Source: Streptomyces sp. NBC_01233 (GTDB lineage: Bacteria > Actinomycetota > Actinomycetes > Streptomycetales > Streptomycetaceae). Taken from it: 64,000 nt of DNA. The position numbers and the translations under genes were made by a program. The notes below the pieces were generated by a model, which worked only from the letters and a program-made list of their open reading frames with translations, searched no databases and was not told the origin of the DNA. Below are positions 32,486 to 41,077 of the stretch, piece after piece. The stretch's first letter is position 1. Every line of letters begins with the position of its first letter. The stretch is taken from the NCBI RefSeq assembly GCF_035989305.1, contig NZ_CP108514.1:4751501-4815500 (forward strand), read 5' to 3'.

Positions 32486-32991
32486 CCGCGGCCACGAGCG
32501 CCGAGCCGGCCGCCCTCGTACGCGCCGCCCAGCGCGGGGACCGGATGGCCACCCAGGGGCTGCTGGACCTGCTGACGCCCTGCGTCGGGCGGCTGTGCGG
32601 CCCCATCGCCCTGCAGGACGGGCCGGACGCCACGCAGGAGGCGCTGATCGTGATCTTCCGCAGCATCGGCCAACTCCGGGAGCCCGCCGCCCTGTTCGGG
32701 TGGGCTCGGGTGATCGCCGTACGGGAGGCGGTCCGCATCGCCCGGGCGGCGGCCCGGGCGGTCCCGGACCCGCTGGAGGACGTGCCCGCGCGCGACGATC
32801 CGCAGCTCGCCGCCGACGTGCGCGACGTCCTGGAGCGGCTCTCCCCGGCGCACCGCGCCGTCCTGGTCCTGCGGGACCTGGAAGGGCTGGACGAGCACTC
32901 CGTCAGCGCGCTCCTCGGCGTGCCCGAACCCACCGTGCGGACCCGGCTCTTCCGGGCCCGCCGCAACTTCCTGAAGGCGTGGGGACGTTGA
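32482..32991 (+). CDS. ECF sigma factor
   Basis: A 169-residue extracytoplasmic-function sigma factor. Region 2 is seen as DGPDATQEALIVIFRSIGQLREPAALFGWARVIAVREAVRIAR (key residues), and region 4 as LSPAHRAVLVLRDLEGLDEHSVSALLGVPEPTVRTRLFRARR. No anti-sigma gene with a membrane helix is adjacent. Instead it overlaps a secreted protein upstream and an SRPBCC protein downstream, so control may be by these or at the transcription level. Confidence 0.88.
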   Translation: MTAATSAEPAALVRAAQRGDRMATQGLLDLLTPCVGRLCGPIALQDGPDATQEALIVIFRSIGQLREPAALFGWARVIAVREAVRIARAAARAVPDPLEDVPARDDPQLAADVRDVLERLSPAHRAVLVLRDLEGLDEHSVSALLGVPEPTVRTRLFRARRNFLKAWGR

Positions 32992-33467
32992 AGGACTCCT
33001 GGCCGGTCGCCGAACTCGACGCCGTCCGCAGGCTGCGCGTCATCGCGCGCAGCACACCGGGCACGGGCTTCGCGGAGCACCTGATCGACGCTCCCTTCGA
33101 CCAGGTCTGGGCGCTCGCCTCCGACCTGGAGAACCAGCTGCCCGTGATGATCACCGACATCAGCTCCTTCACCGTGACCTCGGCGGCCGGCGGGCGCCTC
33201 GAAGCCCGGGCCCGCAGCCCGCTGGGCCTGCGGGCGCGCTACGACGTCGTGCTGCGGCCGGGCTGGTGCCTCATGCAGAGCCGGTTCGTGCTGGGCGGCA
33301 TGGCCGCGGTGGCGGAGGGGGACGGCACCCGGTTCGCCTTCTTCGGCGGGCTGCGCCTGCCGGGCATCCGGCTGGCCGACCGCGCGCTGCACCCGCTGAT
33401 GTCCTCGCTGGGTGCCAGGGCGCTCCAGCGGTTCACGGACCGGCTGGCCGCCCCGGGGGGCGGGTGA
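32979..33467 (+). CDS. SRPBCC-type (START-like) protein
   Basis: About 160 residues with a START/polyketide-cyclase-like pattern: AEHLIDAPFDQVWALASDLENQLPVMITDISSFTV, then DVVLRPGWCLMQSRFVLGGMAAV and a long C-terminal helix (LADRALHPLMSSLGARALQRFTDRL; key residues only). These domains bind hydrophobic ligands. The start is GTG 32979 or TTG 32988, either overlapping the sigma gene end. It could be a ligand-responsive partner of the sigma factor, an inference from tight coupling. Confidence 0.72.
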   Translation: MGTLKDSWPVAELDAVRRLRVIARSTPGTGFAEHLIDAPFDQVWALASDLENQLPVMITDISSFTVTSAAGGRLEARARSPLGLRARYDVVLRPGWCLMQSRFVLGGMAAVAEGDGTRFAFFGGLRLPGIRLADRALHPLMSSLGARALQRFTDRLAAPGGG

Positions 33468-33494
33468 CACGTACGCGCCGCGCCGCGGCGGGTG

Positions 33495-34235
33495 CTACGC
33501 GCCGATGCGGACCAGCGCGAGCGTGATGTTGTCGGGGCCGCCGGCGTCGATGGCGGCCCGCCACAGCTCGAAGGCGGCCCTGCCGTCGTCGTGCACCCGC
33601 AGCAGGTCCTCGATCTCCTCGTCGGGCACCGGGTCGGTCAGCCCGTCGCTGCACACCAGGTAGCGGTCGCCCTCGGTCAGCTCGAAGGCCGCCATGTGGG
33701 GCGCGATCGAGTGGTAGCCGCGGCTGCCGCCGAGGGTCTGGGTCACGGCCGACGTGGTGCGGTGCCCGGGGGCCGGCGGCGGGCTGTCGTCCACGCTGAC
33801 CTGGTGCAGGCCGTCCGGCGCCGCGCGGAACACCTTGCTGTCGCCCACGTTGAACACCACCAGCGACTCCGCCAGGACGAGGGCCCCGGCGATGGTGGTC
33901 CCCATGGAGGTCAGGTCCGGCCGTCCGTCGGTGGCCGAGTGCACGGCGTGGTTGCAGCGGCGCAGTGCGTCACCGAGGGCGTCCTCGCCGTCCAGTTCGG
34001 GGCCGAGCGAGGAGAGGTGGCGCACGACCAGCTCGCTGGCCACTTCGCCGGCCGGCTGCCCGCCGAGCCCGTCGGCGACGGCGACGACGAGCGGTCTGCC
34101 GAAGGGGAACAGCAGGGTCTGGGGGTTCTGGGTCACGGTCCCGCACAGCGTCCACGGGCCGACGACCAGGCTGTCCTCGTTGTGTTCGCGTACCAGCCCC
34201 ACATGACTCAGGGCGGTCACAGCTATGTAGGGCAC
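33495..34235 (-). CDS. PP2C-family Ser/Thr protein phosphatase
   Basis: A 246-residue soluble PP2C phosphatase with all metal-site motifs: VREHNEDS, VAVADGLGG, SMGTTIAGAL, VGDSKVFR, CSDGLTD and GGPDNITLALV. It removes phosphate from Ser/Thr of proteins, opposing PknB-like kinases. GTG 34235 behind GAGAGG matches the usual YIAVTALSHVG start; the frame is open to ATG 34289. Single gene, convergent with the sigma operon. Confidence 0.9.
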   Translation of the reverse strand: MPYIAVTALSHVGLVREHNEDSLVVGPWTLCGTVTQNPQTLLFPFGRPLVVAVADGLGGQPAGEVASELVVRHLSSLGPELDGEDALGDALRRCNHAVHSATDGRPDLTSMGTTIAGALVLAESLVVFNVGDSKVFRAAPDGLHQVSVDDSPPPAPGHRTTSAVTQTLGGSRGYHSIAPHMAAFELTEGDRYLVCSDGLTDPVPDEEIEDLLRVHDDGRAAFELWRAAIDAGGPDNITLALVRIGA

Positions 34236-34388
34236 GTCGATGACCCGCCTCTCCGCAACGGCAACGGCAGACGTGTACCTCACCACCATTGTCGCGCCGT
34301 CCCGGCATGCGGGGCGCGTCCCGCCGGAGCACCCTGGTCGTGGAGCCGCCTGTTCCCCGACCGGTGGCCCGGTCAGGAAGGACTGGAG

Positions 34389-34688
34389 ATGTTCGCGAGG
34401 CTGAGCACCTACCAGGGATCACCGGTCCCCGCGGAGGGAGACGTGACCGCGAGTTCGGAGGCGGTCGTCAGGCAGGTCACGGACGTTCCCGGATTCCGGG
34501 GCGTCTACTACCTCGTCGACCGGGCCACGGGGGAGGCCAAGTCGCTGACCTTGTGGGAGGACGAGCGGACCATGCGGGACAGCGAGGAGCAGGCCGCCCG
34601 CATCCGCGAGGAGACGGCGCAGCGGGAGGGCCAGCGGATCGTCTCCGTCGAACACTTCGAGGTGGGCTTCAGCCACCTCCAGCCGTAG
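34389..34688 (+). CDS. small ABM-like (dimeric alpha/beta barrel) protein
   Basis: A 99-residue protein (MFARLSTYQGSP, then VTDVPGFRGVYYLVDRATGEAKSLTLWEDERTMRDSEEQAARIREE by key stretches) with the pattern of antibiotic-biosynthesis-monooxygenase-like dimeric ferredoxin folds: beta strand, helix, GFRG-type turn, then LTLWE. Catalysis is uncertain. GGAAGGA precedes ATG 34389. It stands 67 bases ahead of the FAD oxidoreductase gene and may be co-transcribed with it. Confidence 0.75.
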   Translation: MFARLSTYQGSPVPAEGDVTASSEAVVRQVTDVPGFRGVYYLVDRATGEAKSLTLWEDERTMRDSEEQAARIREETAQREGQRIVSVEHFEVGFSHLQP

Positions 34689-34755
34689 CGCGGACCGGTC
34701 GCGAGGACCGGCTACGGGACCAGCTTCAAGCCATCAGGTACGAGGAGCGACGGCC

Positions 34756-36126
34756 ATGGGCAAGCTCTCGATCGACCAGTTGCGCGAACGGGTCCGCGGG
34801 GCGGTCGTCACGCCCGACGACGCGGCCTACGACGAGGCACGCAAGGTCCACAACGCCATGATCGACCGGAGGCCGGCCGCCGTCGTGCGCTGCGCCAACG
34901 CGGGCGACGTCATGGCCACGGTCGACTTCGCCCGCGAGAACGAGCTCGACCTGGCGGTACGCGGCGGCGGGCACAGCGTGCCCGGCTTCGGCACCTGCGA
35001 CGACGGCGTGGTCGCCGACCTGTCCGGGATGCGCGGGGTCCGCGTGGACGCGGCGCGCCGGACGGCGCGCGCGGAGGGCGGCGCGACCTGGGGCGATTTC
35101 AACGCGGCGACGCACGCCTTCGGGCTGGCCACCACCGGCGGGATCATCTCGACGACCGGGATCGGCGGGCTCACCCTCGGCGGCGGCATCGGCTATCTGT
35201 GCCGTGGAATGGGCCTGAGCTGCGACAACCTGATCTCGGCCGATGTGGTGACCGCGGACGGCCGGCTGCTCGTGGCGAGCGAGGAGGAGAACGCCGACCT
35301 CTTCTGGGCGCTGCGCGGCGGCAGTGGCAACTTCGGCGCGGTGACCTCCTTCGAGTACCGGCTCGGCCCGGTCAAGGACATCTACGGCGGGCCGATGCTC
35401 TTCGAGCTGGCGGACGCCGCCACCGTCCTGCGTTCCTTCGCCGATCACATCGCCGACGCCCCGGAGGAGCTGGGCGGGTTCCCGGCCTTCCAGATCGCCC
35501 CGCCGCTCCCGTTCATCCCGGAGGACCGGCACGGCGACACCTTCGCGCTGATCGTCGCGTGCTGGTCCGGGCCGCTGGACGAGGGGCCGCGCGCCCTGCA
35601 GGCCTTCCACGACTTCGCGCCGGTGGTCGCGGAGCACGTGGGTCCCATGCCGTACCCGGCGCTCAACAGCGCCTTCGACGCTCTCGTGCCGCCCGGCCTC
35701 CAGCACTACTGGAAGGCCAACTTCGTGACCGAGCTCACCGACGAGGCGATCGCGGCGCACGTGGAGCACGCCCCGGGCCTGCCCGCCGTGAACTCGACGG
35801 TCCACATCTACCCCGTCAACGGGGCCTGTCACCGCGTCGCCCCGGACGCGACGGCCTACGCCTACCGCGACGCCTCGTTCGCCACCGTCATCGCCGGCAT
35901 GTGGCCCGACCCCGCCGGCAACGAGGCCAACACCGCCTGGGTCCGCGACTACTACGAGGCCATCGCCCCGCACTCGGAGGAGGGCGGCTACATCAACTTC
36001 ATGGCCGACGACGACCAGGACCGCATCCGGGTCAACTACAAGGGCAACTACGACCGGCTGGTCCAGGTCAAGCGGACCTACGACCCGGGGAACCTGTTCC
36101 ACCTGAACCAGAACATCAAGCCGTAG
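34756..36126 (+). CDS. FAD-binding oxidoreductase, BBE-like
   Basis: A 456-residue flavoenzyme of the berberine-bridge / 6-hydroxynicotine oxidase type. The PP-loop FAD domain has RGGGHSVPGFGT, whose His normally carries covalent FAD, followed by TTGIGGLTLGGGIGYLCRGMGLSCDNL. The second covalent Cys of bicovalent enzymes is not at its usual place, so attachment is probably single. The C-terminal BBE motif YDRLVQVKRTYDPGNLFHLNQNI is intact. It oxidises alcohols, amines or sugars; the substrate is unknown. GAGGAGCG precedes ATG 34756. Confidence 0.92.
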   Translation: MGKLSIDQLRERVRGAVVTPDDAAYDEARKVHNAMIDRRPAAVVRCANAGDVMATVDFARENELDLAVRGGGHSVPGFGTCDDGVVADLSGMRGVRVDAARRTARAEGGATWGDFNAATHAFGLATTGGIISTTGIGGLTLGGGIGYLCRGMGLSCDNLISADVVTADGRLLVASEEENADLFWALRGGSGNFGAVTSFEYRLGPVKDIYGGPMLFELADAATVLRSFADHIADAPEELGGFPAFQIAPPLPFIPEDRHGDTFALIVACWSGPLDEGPRALQAFHDFAPVVAEHVGPMPYPALNSAFDALVPPGLQHYWKANFVTELTDEAIAAHVEHAPGLPAVNSTVHIYPVNGACHRVAPDATAYAYRDASFATVIAGMWPDPAGNEANTAWVRDYYEAIAPHSEEGGYINFMADDDQDRIRVNYKGNYDRLVQVKRTYDPGNLFHLNQNIKP

Positions 36127-36344
36127 CGCTCCGGCGGTGGCAGCGGTCGGGAGTCATGCAGATGCGGAACGTCATGGAATCCTCCGACGACCCCTCGCCC
36201 GAGGAGCAGGCCACCGAGGCGGCAGCCCGAGGCCACGACGGCGGCCGCCAAGGGCCTCCGCTGCTGACGGGGTGACCGGGAGGGACCCCGGCCGGCTCCC
36301 CGGCCGGGGTCCCGCGCCGTACGCTCACGCGTCGTCGTCCGGGC

Positions 36345-36950
36345 TCACGCTTCGTCGTCCGGAGCGACGGGACCCTTCCCCTGCCGACGCATCCCGACCC
36401 TGACCGCGCCGAAGAGCGCCTTCGCGATCACACCCACCAGGAGCAGGTCGGACAGCATCTGCACGGTGGTCAGCACACGGGCGGTCTGCGTGACGGGTGC
36501 GATGTCGCCGAAGCCCACGGTCGCGAACACCGTGACCGTGAAGTAGAGGGCGTCCGTCCGGTTCAGTGACTCCGTGAACGATCCCGGGACCGCCTCGGCG
36601 AGCAGGAAGTACGTCGCGGAGAAGAGCACCAGGAACACCGGTACGGCGGTGGCCAGCACCTCCAGGGCGCGCAGCCGCGGGTGCTGCGCACGGGTGACGG
36701 CGGCGACCTGCCAGACCACCAGCAGGCCGAAGAGGCCCAGGCCCAGTACGAGCGTCACGACGGTGCGAACGCCGAACACGCCGTCCAGGGGGGCCAGGTA
36801 GAACAGCGCCGTGATCAGGACGGCCGAGGCGGTGGAGCGGAGCAGACAGTTCAGCAGGGCGCGCCGGCGCTCCCGGGGTTTCGCGGTTGCGGTGCCGTCC
36901 GTGGTGCTCGGGCGGTCGTGGGCGGCAGCGTCCCGGCGCTCGTCGCTCAT
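36345..36950 (-). CDS. potassium channel family protein
   Basis: A 201-residue membrane protein with about four helices. The pore loop TVTVFATVGFGDIAPVT holds the K+ filter variant TVGFGD, followed by an inner helix (LLLVGVIAKALFGAVRVGM). No cytoplasmic RCK or nucleotide-binding domain is present. An N-terminal hydrophilic tail of about 35 residues precedes the first helix. It probably conducts K+; gating is unknown. A gap of 218 bases without genes separates it from the FAD oxidoreductase. Confidence 0.9.
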   Translation of the reverse strand: MSDERRDAAAHDRPSTTDGTATAKPRERRRALLNCLLRSTASAVLITALFYLAPLDGVFGVRTVVTLVLGLGLFGLLVVWQVAAVTRAQHPRLRALEVLATAVPVFLVLFSATYFLLAEAVPGSFTESLNRTDALYFTVTVFATVGFGDIAPVTQTARVLTTVQMLSDLLLVGVIAKALFGAVRVGMRRQGKGPVAPDDEA

Positions 36951-37099
36951 CAGCACTCCTCGCGCAGGCGGGCGGAGCTCCACAGCCATTGCAGCATCCG
37001 CTGCCAGGCCGCGCATCTCCGCGCTCAAGGAGAAGGGCGGCACCACCCCGGGGGAGGGCGGCCGGGCCGAGGCCGCCGAGATCGTGGCCTGAGCCGCCC

Positions 37100-38296
37100 T
37101 CAGTCGGGCTCGCGGGGCGTCCAGATGAGCGGGTACGCGGTGCTCCCCGTGCGCTCGGCCCATTCGAGCCGCTCCCGTACGACGGCCCGCCGGCCCTCGG
37201 GGCTCCGTTCCAGCAGCCGGCCGAGGAGGTCGCGCAGCCGGCGCAGGGCCATCGGGGAGGCGGCGGCGGCGACGGCGAGGTCGTCGCAGGCCGTCCGGAC
37301 GTACTGCTCCCAGTCGGGGACGGGGACCGTCACCCGCACCCGGCCCGCCCCGTCGGTGAACCGGCCGAAGTCCAACTCCCGATCGGCGAGCCGGGTGAGC
37401 AGGTCCTCCAGGCGGTCCATGCTCTCCACCGCCGTCGCCGGGTCGTGGACGGCTGGGGAGAGCGCGCGCAGCGCGATGTCGACCAGGAGCCTGAACGCCA
37501 GTTCGGGATCCTGGTCGAAGGTGCGTTCCACGCCGGTGACCACGGCCTCGCGCAGGACCTCCTCGGGCAGTTCGGCGCCCGTCACCTCGGCCAGGGCCAT
37601 GCCCCGCGAGACGGTCCGGCCGGGGGTGACCCGGAAGTCGATCGCGCAGTCGTGCCGCCGGGCCACCGCCACCAGGGCGGGTACGTCGATCTGCTGGACC
37701 ACGGTCGCCGGCCCGGACCAGCGCACGGTGGAGCTGGTTGCGGTCCCCGGGGGCGGCGGCGCCGCGGCCGTGCGGCCGGGATCGTACGGCCGCACGTACA
37801 GGCCGTCGTAGGACAGGTGCGCACGGGTGGCGATCGCGGTGAGCGAGTGGGCGAGCTGGATCGAGTCGAACGCCTTCGTCTGCAGCGACCTCATCAGGGT
37901 GAGGGCGACCAGGGTGAGGATCATGGCCACGCAGGGGAGGAGGGCCGAGACCTGGTCGCGGGCGCCGATGGCGAGGCCCGCGACGACGCAGAACACGAAG
38001 ACCCCGACGGCGAAGGCGAAGGCGCGCCACACGATCGGTTCGTCGCGGAAGAACGCGAGGCGCGGGGTGAACGTGCTGGCGGAGAACTGCACGACCAGGA
38101 ACAGCATCGAGTAGATGATGCTCACCAGGCTGATGACGCCGAACCCCACGGTGAAGAGCATGCTCGCCACGCGCGAGGCCTCCACCAGCGGTCCCACGTC
38201 GGCCATGGGGGCCACCAGCCCCAGCGCCAGACCGCCGAGCGCGCAGATCAGCTGGGTCAGGTCCCGGCGCATCGCGCGCGTCGGCCGTTGGAACAT
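37100..38296 (-). CDS. DUF2254 family membrane protein
   Basis: A 398-residue protein with four N-terminal helices (about 10-130) and a large cytoplasmic C-terminal domain (VPALVAVARRHDCAIDFRVTPGRTVSRGMALAEV, DIALRALSPAVHDPATAVESMDRL by key stretches), the arrangement of DUF2254 proteins. The function of the family is not established. The start at ATG 38296 follows GAGGGGG; it is divergent from the YihY-type gene. Confidence 0.87.
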   Translation of the reverse strand: MFQRPTRAMRRDLTQLICALGGLALGLVAPMADVGPLVEASRVASMLFTVGFGVISLVSIIYSMLFLVVQFSASTFTPRLAFFRDEPIVWRAFAFAVGVFVFCVVAGLAIGARDQVSALLPCVAMILTLVALTLMRSLQTKAFDSIQLAHSLTAIATRAHLSYDGLYVRPYDPGRTAAAPPPPGTATSSTVRWSGPATVVQQIDVPALVAVARRHDCAIDFRVTPGRTVSRGMALAEVTGAELPEEVLREAVVTGVERTFDQDPELAFRLLVDIALRALSPAVHDPATAVESMDRLEDLLTRLADRELDFGRFTDGAGRVRVTVPVPDWEQYVRTACDDLAVAAAASPMALRRLRDLLGRLLERSPEGRRAVVRERLEWAERTGSTAYPLIWTPREPD

Positions 38297-38461
38297 GCGG
38301 CTCGCCCCCTCGCGGTCACGGTCACGTGTTGCGGGTACGGGAGGGATGCAATCACGGGAGTGACGGGGCCGGGCGGTGAAATGCCGGATATGCGCTGTTC
38401 GGTGTTCTCTCGTGGAAGGGTGGTCACCGACGTCGGCAACCGTCCCCGTGAGGAGTGCACC

Positions 38462-39358
38462 GTGTCCGATCCGGAGGCCACCGGGCGCCGGCTCCGCCTG
38501 CCCCCCTGGATGCGCAAGCACACACCGCTGCTGACCCGGCTTCTCGAACAGCTCGCCAGCGTCAAGGTCCTGGACTGCGCGTTCAGGCTGGCCGCGCAGG
38601 CCTTCCTCGGCGCGGTGCCGGCCCTGTTCGTCATCGGCGCCCTCGCACCCGACTGGCTCCAGCAGGAGCTGGTCTCGTCCATCCGCGCCACGCTCGGGCT
38701 CCAGGACGCCGCCCTGGACCAGGTGCGGCAGGTGTACTCCGCCACCGATTCCACCGCCACCGCGAGCACCGGCGCGGTGGGCGTCGTGGTGACGCTGGTG
38801 TCGGCCACCGCCTGCAGCCGAGCCCTGCAGATGACGTGCGAGCGCTCCTGGCACCTGCCCAAGGCCAAGGCCCGGCTCGCGGCCTGGCGGTGGCTGGCCT
38901 GGCTCCTCGTCTGGCTGAGCGCACTGCTCTTCCAGGGGCCGGTCCAGAGCGCCTTCGGCGCCGGCCCGGTCGGCGGCTTCCTGCTCGCCGTGGTCAGCGG
39001 CACGCTGCTGTGGTGGTGGACCCAGCACCTGCTGCTCGGCGCCCGGATCCCGTGGCTGCCGCTGCTGCCCGGTGCGGTGCTGGCCGGGACGGGGGAGCAG
39101 CTGCTGTCCATGGTGTCGAGGATCTACATGCCGCACGCCGTCGAGCGCAGCATGCGGCAGTTCGGCAGCCTCGGGTCGGTCTTCGCCCTGATGTCCTGGC
39201 TGATCGTGCTGTTCATCGTCCTCACGCTCTCCATCGCCGTCGGGTACGTGGTCGCCCGCGAGCCCGTGCCGGCCCACTGGCTCCGTACCCCGCTGCCGGA
39301 CCGCGACGCCGGGGCCTCCGGGGGAGACGCGATCACGGGGCGAGGGCGAACTCGCTGA
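38462..39358 (+). CDS. YihY/BrkB-family membrane protein
   Basis: A 298-residue protein with about six membrane helices, a family often misnamed ribonuclease BN. Typical features include FRLAAQAFLGAVPALFVIGALAP near the start and FGSLGSVFALMSWLIVLFIVLTLSIAVGYVVA near the end (key residues only). Function unsettled. GTG 38462 follows GAGGAG. The 3' end overlaps by 26 bases the stop of a decayed hydrolase fragment on the other strand. Confidence 0.85.
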   Translation: MSDPEATGRRLRLPPWMRKHTPLLTRLLEQLASVKVLDCAFRLAAQAFLGAVPALFVIGALAPDWLQQELVSSIRATLGLQDAALDQVRQVYSATDSTATASTGAVGVVVTLVSATACSRALQMTCERSWHLPKAKARLAAWRWLAWLLVWLSALLFQGPVQSAFGAGPVGGFLLAVVSGTLLWWWTQHLLLGARIPWLPLLPGAVLAGTGEQLLSMVSRIYMPHAVERSMRQFGSLGSVFALMSWLIVLFIVLTLSIAVGYVVAREPVPAHWLRTPLPDRDAGASGGDAITGRGRTR

Positions 39359-39452
39359 CCAGCCCGACGAATGCGTCCTCCTTCTCGAAGAACGCGACGT
39401 GCCCGGCGTCGATCTCGGCGTACGTGCTGTGCGCGATCGCGCGGTGCAGGGC
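39333..39452 (-). pseudogene. alpha/beta hydrolase, only C-terminal remnant
   Basis: About 40 codons encode IAHSTYAEIDAGHVAFFEKEDAFVGLVSEF and a stop, matching the C-terminal His strand/helix (…DTGHVPFFE.PD.F..LV) of alpha/beta hydrolases. Everything upstream, including nucleophile and acid, is replaced by sequence antisense to the regulator remnant. It is not functional. Confidence 0.65.
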
Positions 39453-40029
39453 GCGGCTGTTCCTGCTGTTCCTGCTGCACCTGCTGCACCTGCTGCACCT
39501 GCTGCACCTGCTGGACCAGCTGCCCGGCACGCCCGCGCAGGTCCTCGGCGACCCGGGCGACGTCCTGGCCCAGAACGACATGGCCCGCTCCCTGCTGGGC
39601 GGCGTGTGCACGGTGTCCGAGCACGGCCGCAACGTGGTCTGGCGCTGGTTCGCCGATCCGGCCGCGCGGGACGCGTACCCGGTCGAGGAACACGAGCAGT
39701 ACGGCCGGGTGCACGTCGCGGACCTGCGGGCGGCCGTCGGCCGCCGGGCCGCGGACCCGGCCGCCACCCGTCTGGTGGAGCGCCTGCGGGACGCCGGCGA
39801 GGAGTTCACCGCCCTGGGGGAGCTGCACGAGGTCGCCGTCCGCCGCCACAGCCGCATGCGTGTGATCCACCCGGTCGTCGGCCCCGTCGACCTCGACTGC
39901 CAGGTGCTTCTCGCCCCGGAGGGCGAGCAGCGGCTCGTCCTGCTCACGCCCCCGCCCGGCACGGACACGGCCGACCGCCTCGCCCTCCTCCGGGTCGTGG
40001 GCACGGAGCAGTTCACGCCGGCCGGCTGA
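39424..40029 (+). pseudogene. MmyB-type XRE regulator lacking its HTH domain
   Basis: The frame encodes the ligand-binding domain of MmyB-type regulators (LLDQLPGTPAQVLGDPGDVLAQNDMARSLLG, later VWRWFADPAARDAYPVEEHEQYGRVHVADLRAA, and LHPVVGPVDLDCQVLLAPEGEQRLVLLTPPPGT; key residues only). The N-terminal helix-turn-helix is missing: upstream there are only LLH repeats and then a hydrolase remnant on the opposite strand. An in-frame GTG at 39424 exists without a good ribosome site. It cannot be a normal DNA-binding regulator. Confidence 0.75.
39457..39516. repeat. CTGCTGCAC microsatellite at deletion junction
   Basis: Six or seven copies of the 9-base unit CTGCTG(C/T)(A/T)C lie exactly where the hydrolase remnant meets the regulator remnant. 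The unit resembles the natural LLDQL codons of the regulator, so slippage near the junction is likely. Confidence 0.8.
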
Positions 40030-40079
40030 CCGGCCCGCGCCGAGGCCCTGCGGCGCCGCCGGGACCGTGCGGCGGCCGC

Positions 40080-40904
40080 TCAGGAGCGGCCGCGGCCGTC
40101 CGGGCCGACGATCCCGAACAGGGCGCCGTCGGGGTCGCGCAGGGTGATCTCGTGGGGGAAGAGGCCGGAGCCGGTCCCGGCGTCGGTGGCGGGGACCGTG
40201 CTGCCGCCCAGTCCGGTGGCGGCCTTCACCGCGGTCTCGACGTCGGGCACCCGGAAGTGGACGTGCCAGTGGGGCCGCAGGTGCGGGTCGGGGGCCGCCG
40301 CGAGGGTTCCGCCGTGCAGCCGGGCCACCGTCTGGCCCGCGTGGCGGAGCTGGATGCGGTTGTTCTCCTCCACGTAGGCGACCTCGCAGCAGCCGGTGTG
40401 CCCGCAGGCCCACTCCAGGACCTCGCCGTAGAAGATGGCGGCGTCGAAGGCGTCCCGGGTGCGCAGTTCGAGCCAGGCCGGAGCGGCTTCCCCGCCCATG
40501 CCCCAGTCGGGAATGGCATCCCCCTGCCAGATCCCGAAGACCGCCCCGTCGCGGTCGGAGGCGAGCGCCGCCCGTCCGGTGCCGAAGGCCAGGGGGCCGA
40601 CGGCGACGGTTCCGCTGCGTTCGAGGATGCGTGCGGCCGTGACGTCGGCGTCGTCCACGGCGAAGTACGGGGTCCAGGCGACGGGGGCCGCGACTGTCGG
40701 GGGCAGGGCGCCGATGCCGGCCACCGGGACCCCGTCGCTGAAGCCGACGGTGAACCCCTCTCCGAGCCGGGCCGATCCGAACTTCCAGCCGAGGACCGCA
40801 CCGTAGAACGCCTGCGACGCGCCGGGGTCGCGGGCCATCAGACTGACCCAGCAGGGCGCGCCGAAGGTTTCGTGACTCGATGTCGACACGGCTGTCCACC
40901 CCAT
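40080..40904 (-). CDS. double VOC (glyoxalase-like) domain protein
   Basis: A 274-residue protein with two VOC halves (about 14-128 and 140-265), each starting with a WVSL/WLEL strand and an AFYGAVLGW or IFYGEVLEW helix, resembling CFP30B/27-kDa-antigen type proteins. The second half has the HVHFRVPDV and LRDPDGALFGIV signatures. It has several cysteines (ACGHTGCCEV), which is unusual for the family. Substrate unknown. ATG 40904 is the longest start; a GTG five codons in is also possible. Confidence 0.83.
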   Translation of the reverse strand: MGWTAVSTSSHETFGAPCWVSLMARDPGASQAFYGAVLGWKFGSARLGEGFTVGFSDGVPVAGIGALPPTVAAPVAWTPYFAVDDADVTAARILERSGTVAVGPLAFGTGRAALASDRDGAVFGIWQGDAIPDWGMGGEAAPAWLELRTRDAFDAAIFYGEVLEWACGHTGCCEVAYVEENNRIQLRHAGQTVARLHGGTLAAAPDPHLRPHWHVHFRVPDVETAVKAATGLGGSTVPATDAGTGSGLFPHEITLRDPDGALFGIVGPDGRGRS

Positions 40905-41077
40905 CCGCTGGTGCGCCCCCAGGAGCCCCTCCCACGTGGTCGTGGCCGCCCCGGAGACGGTGCGTAGGTGCGTGGGCGCATTCCGTCGGGCTACATCCTC
41001 GTACCGTCTCCCGCCGCCCCCGGGGCGACACGGCGTACGGGCACCCGGACGGCCCCCGCCCGGGCCGGACCCCCGGT

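Noticed and set aside
39457..39516. Regular 9-base repeats that might be taken for a CRISPR or a leucine zipper
   Set aside because: Units are too short with no spacers, so not CRISPR; the LLH pattern is explained by slippage of LLDQL codons rather than a designed helix.
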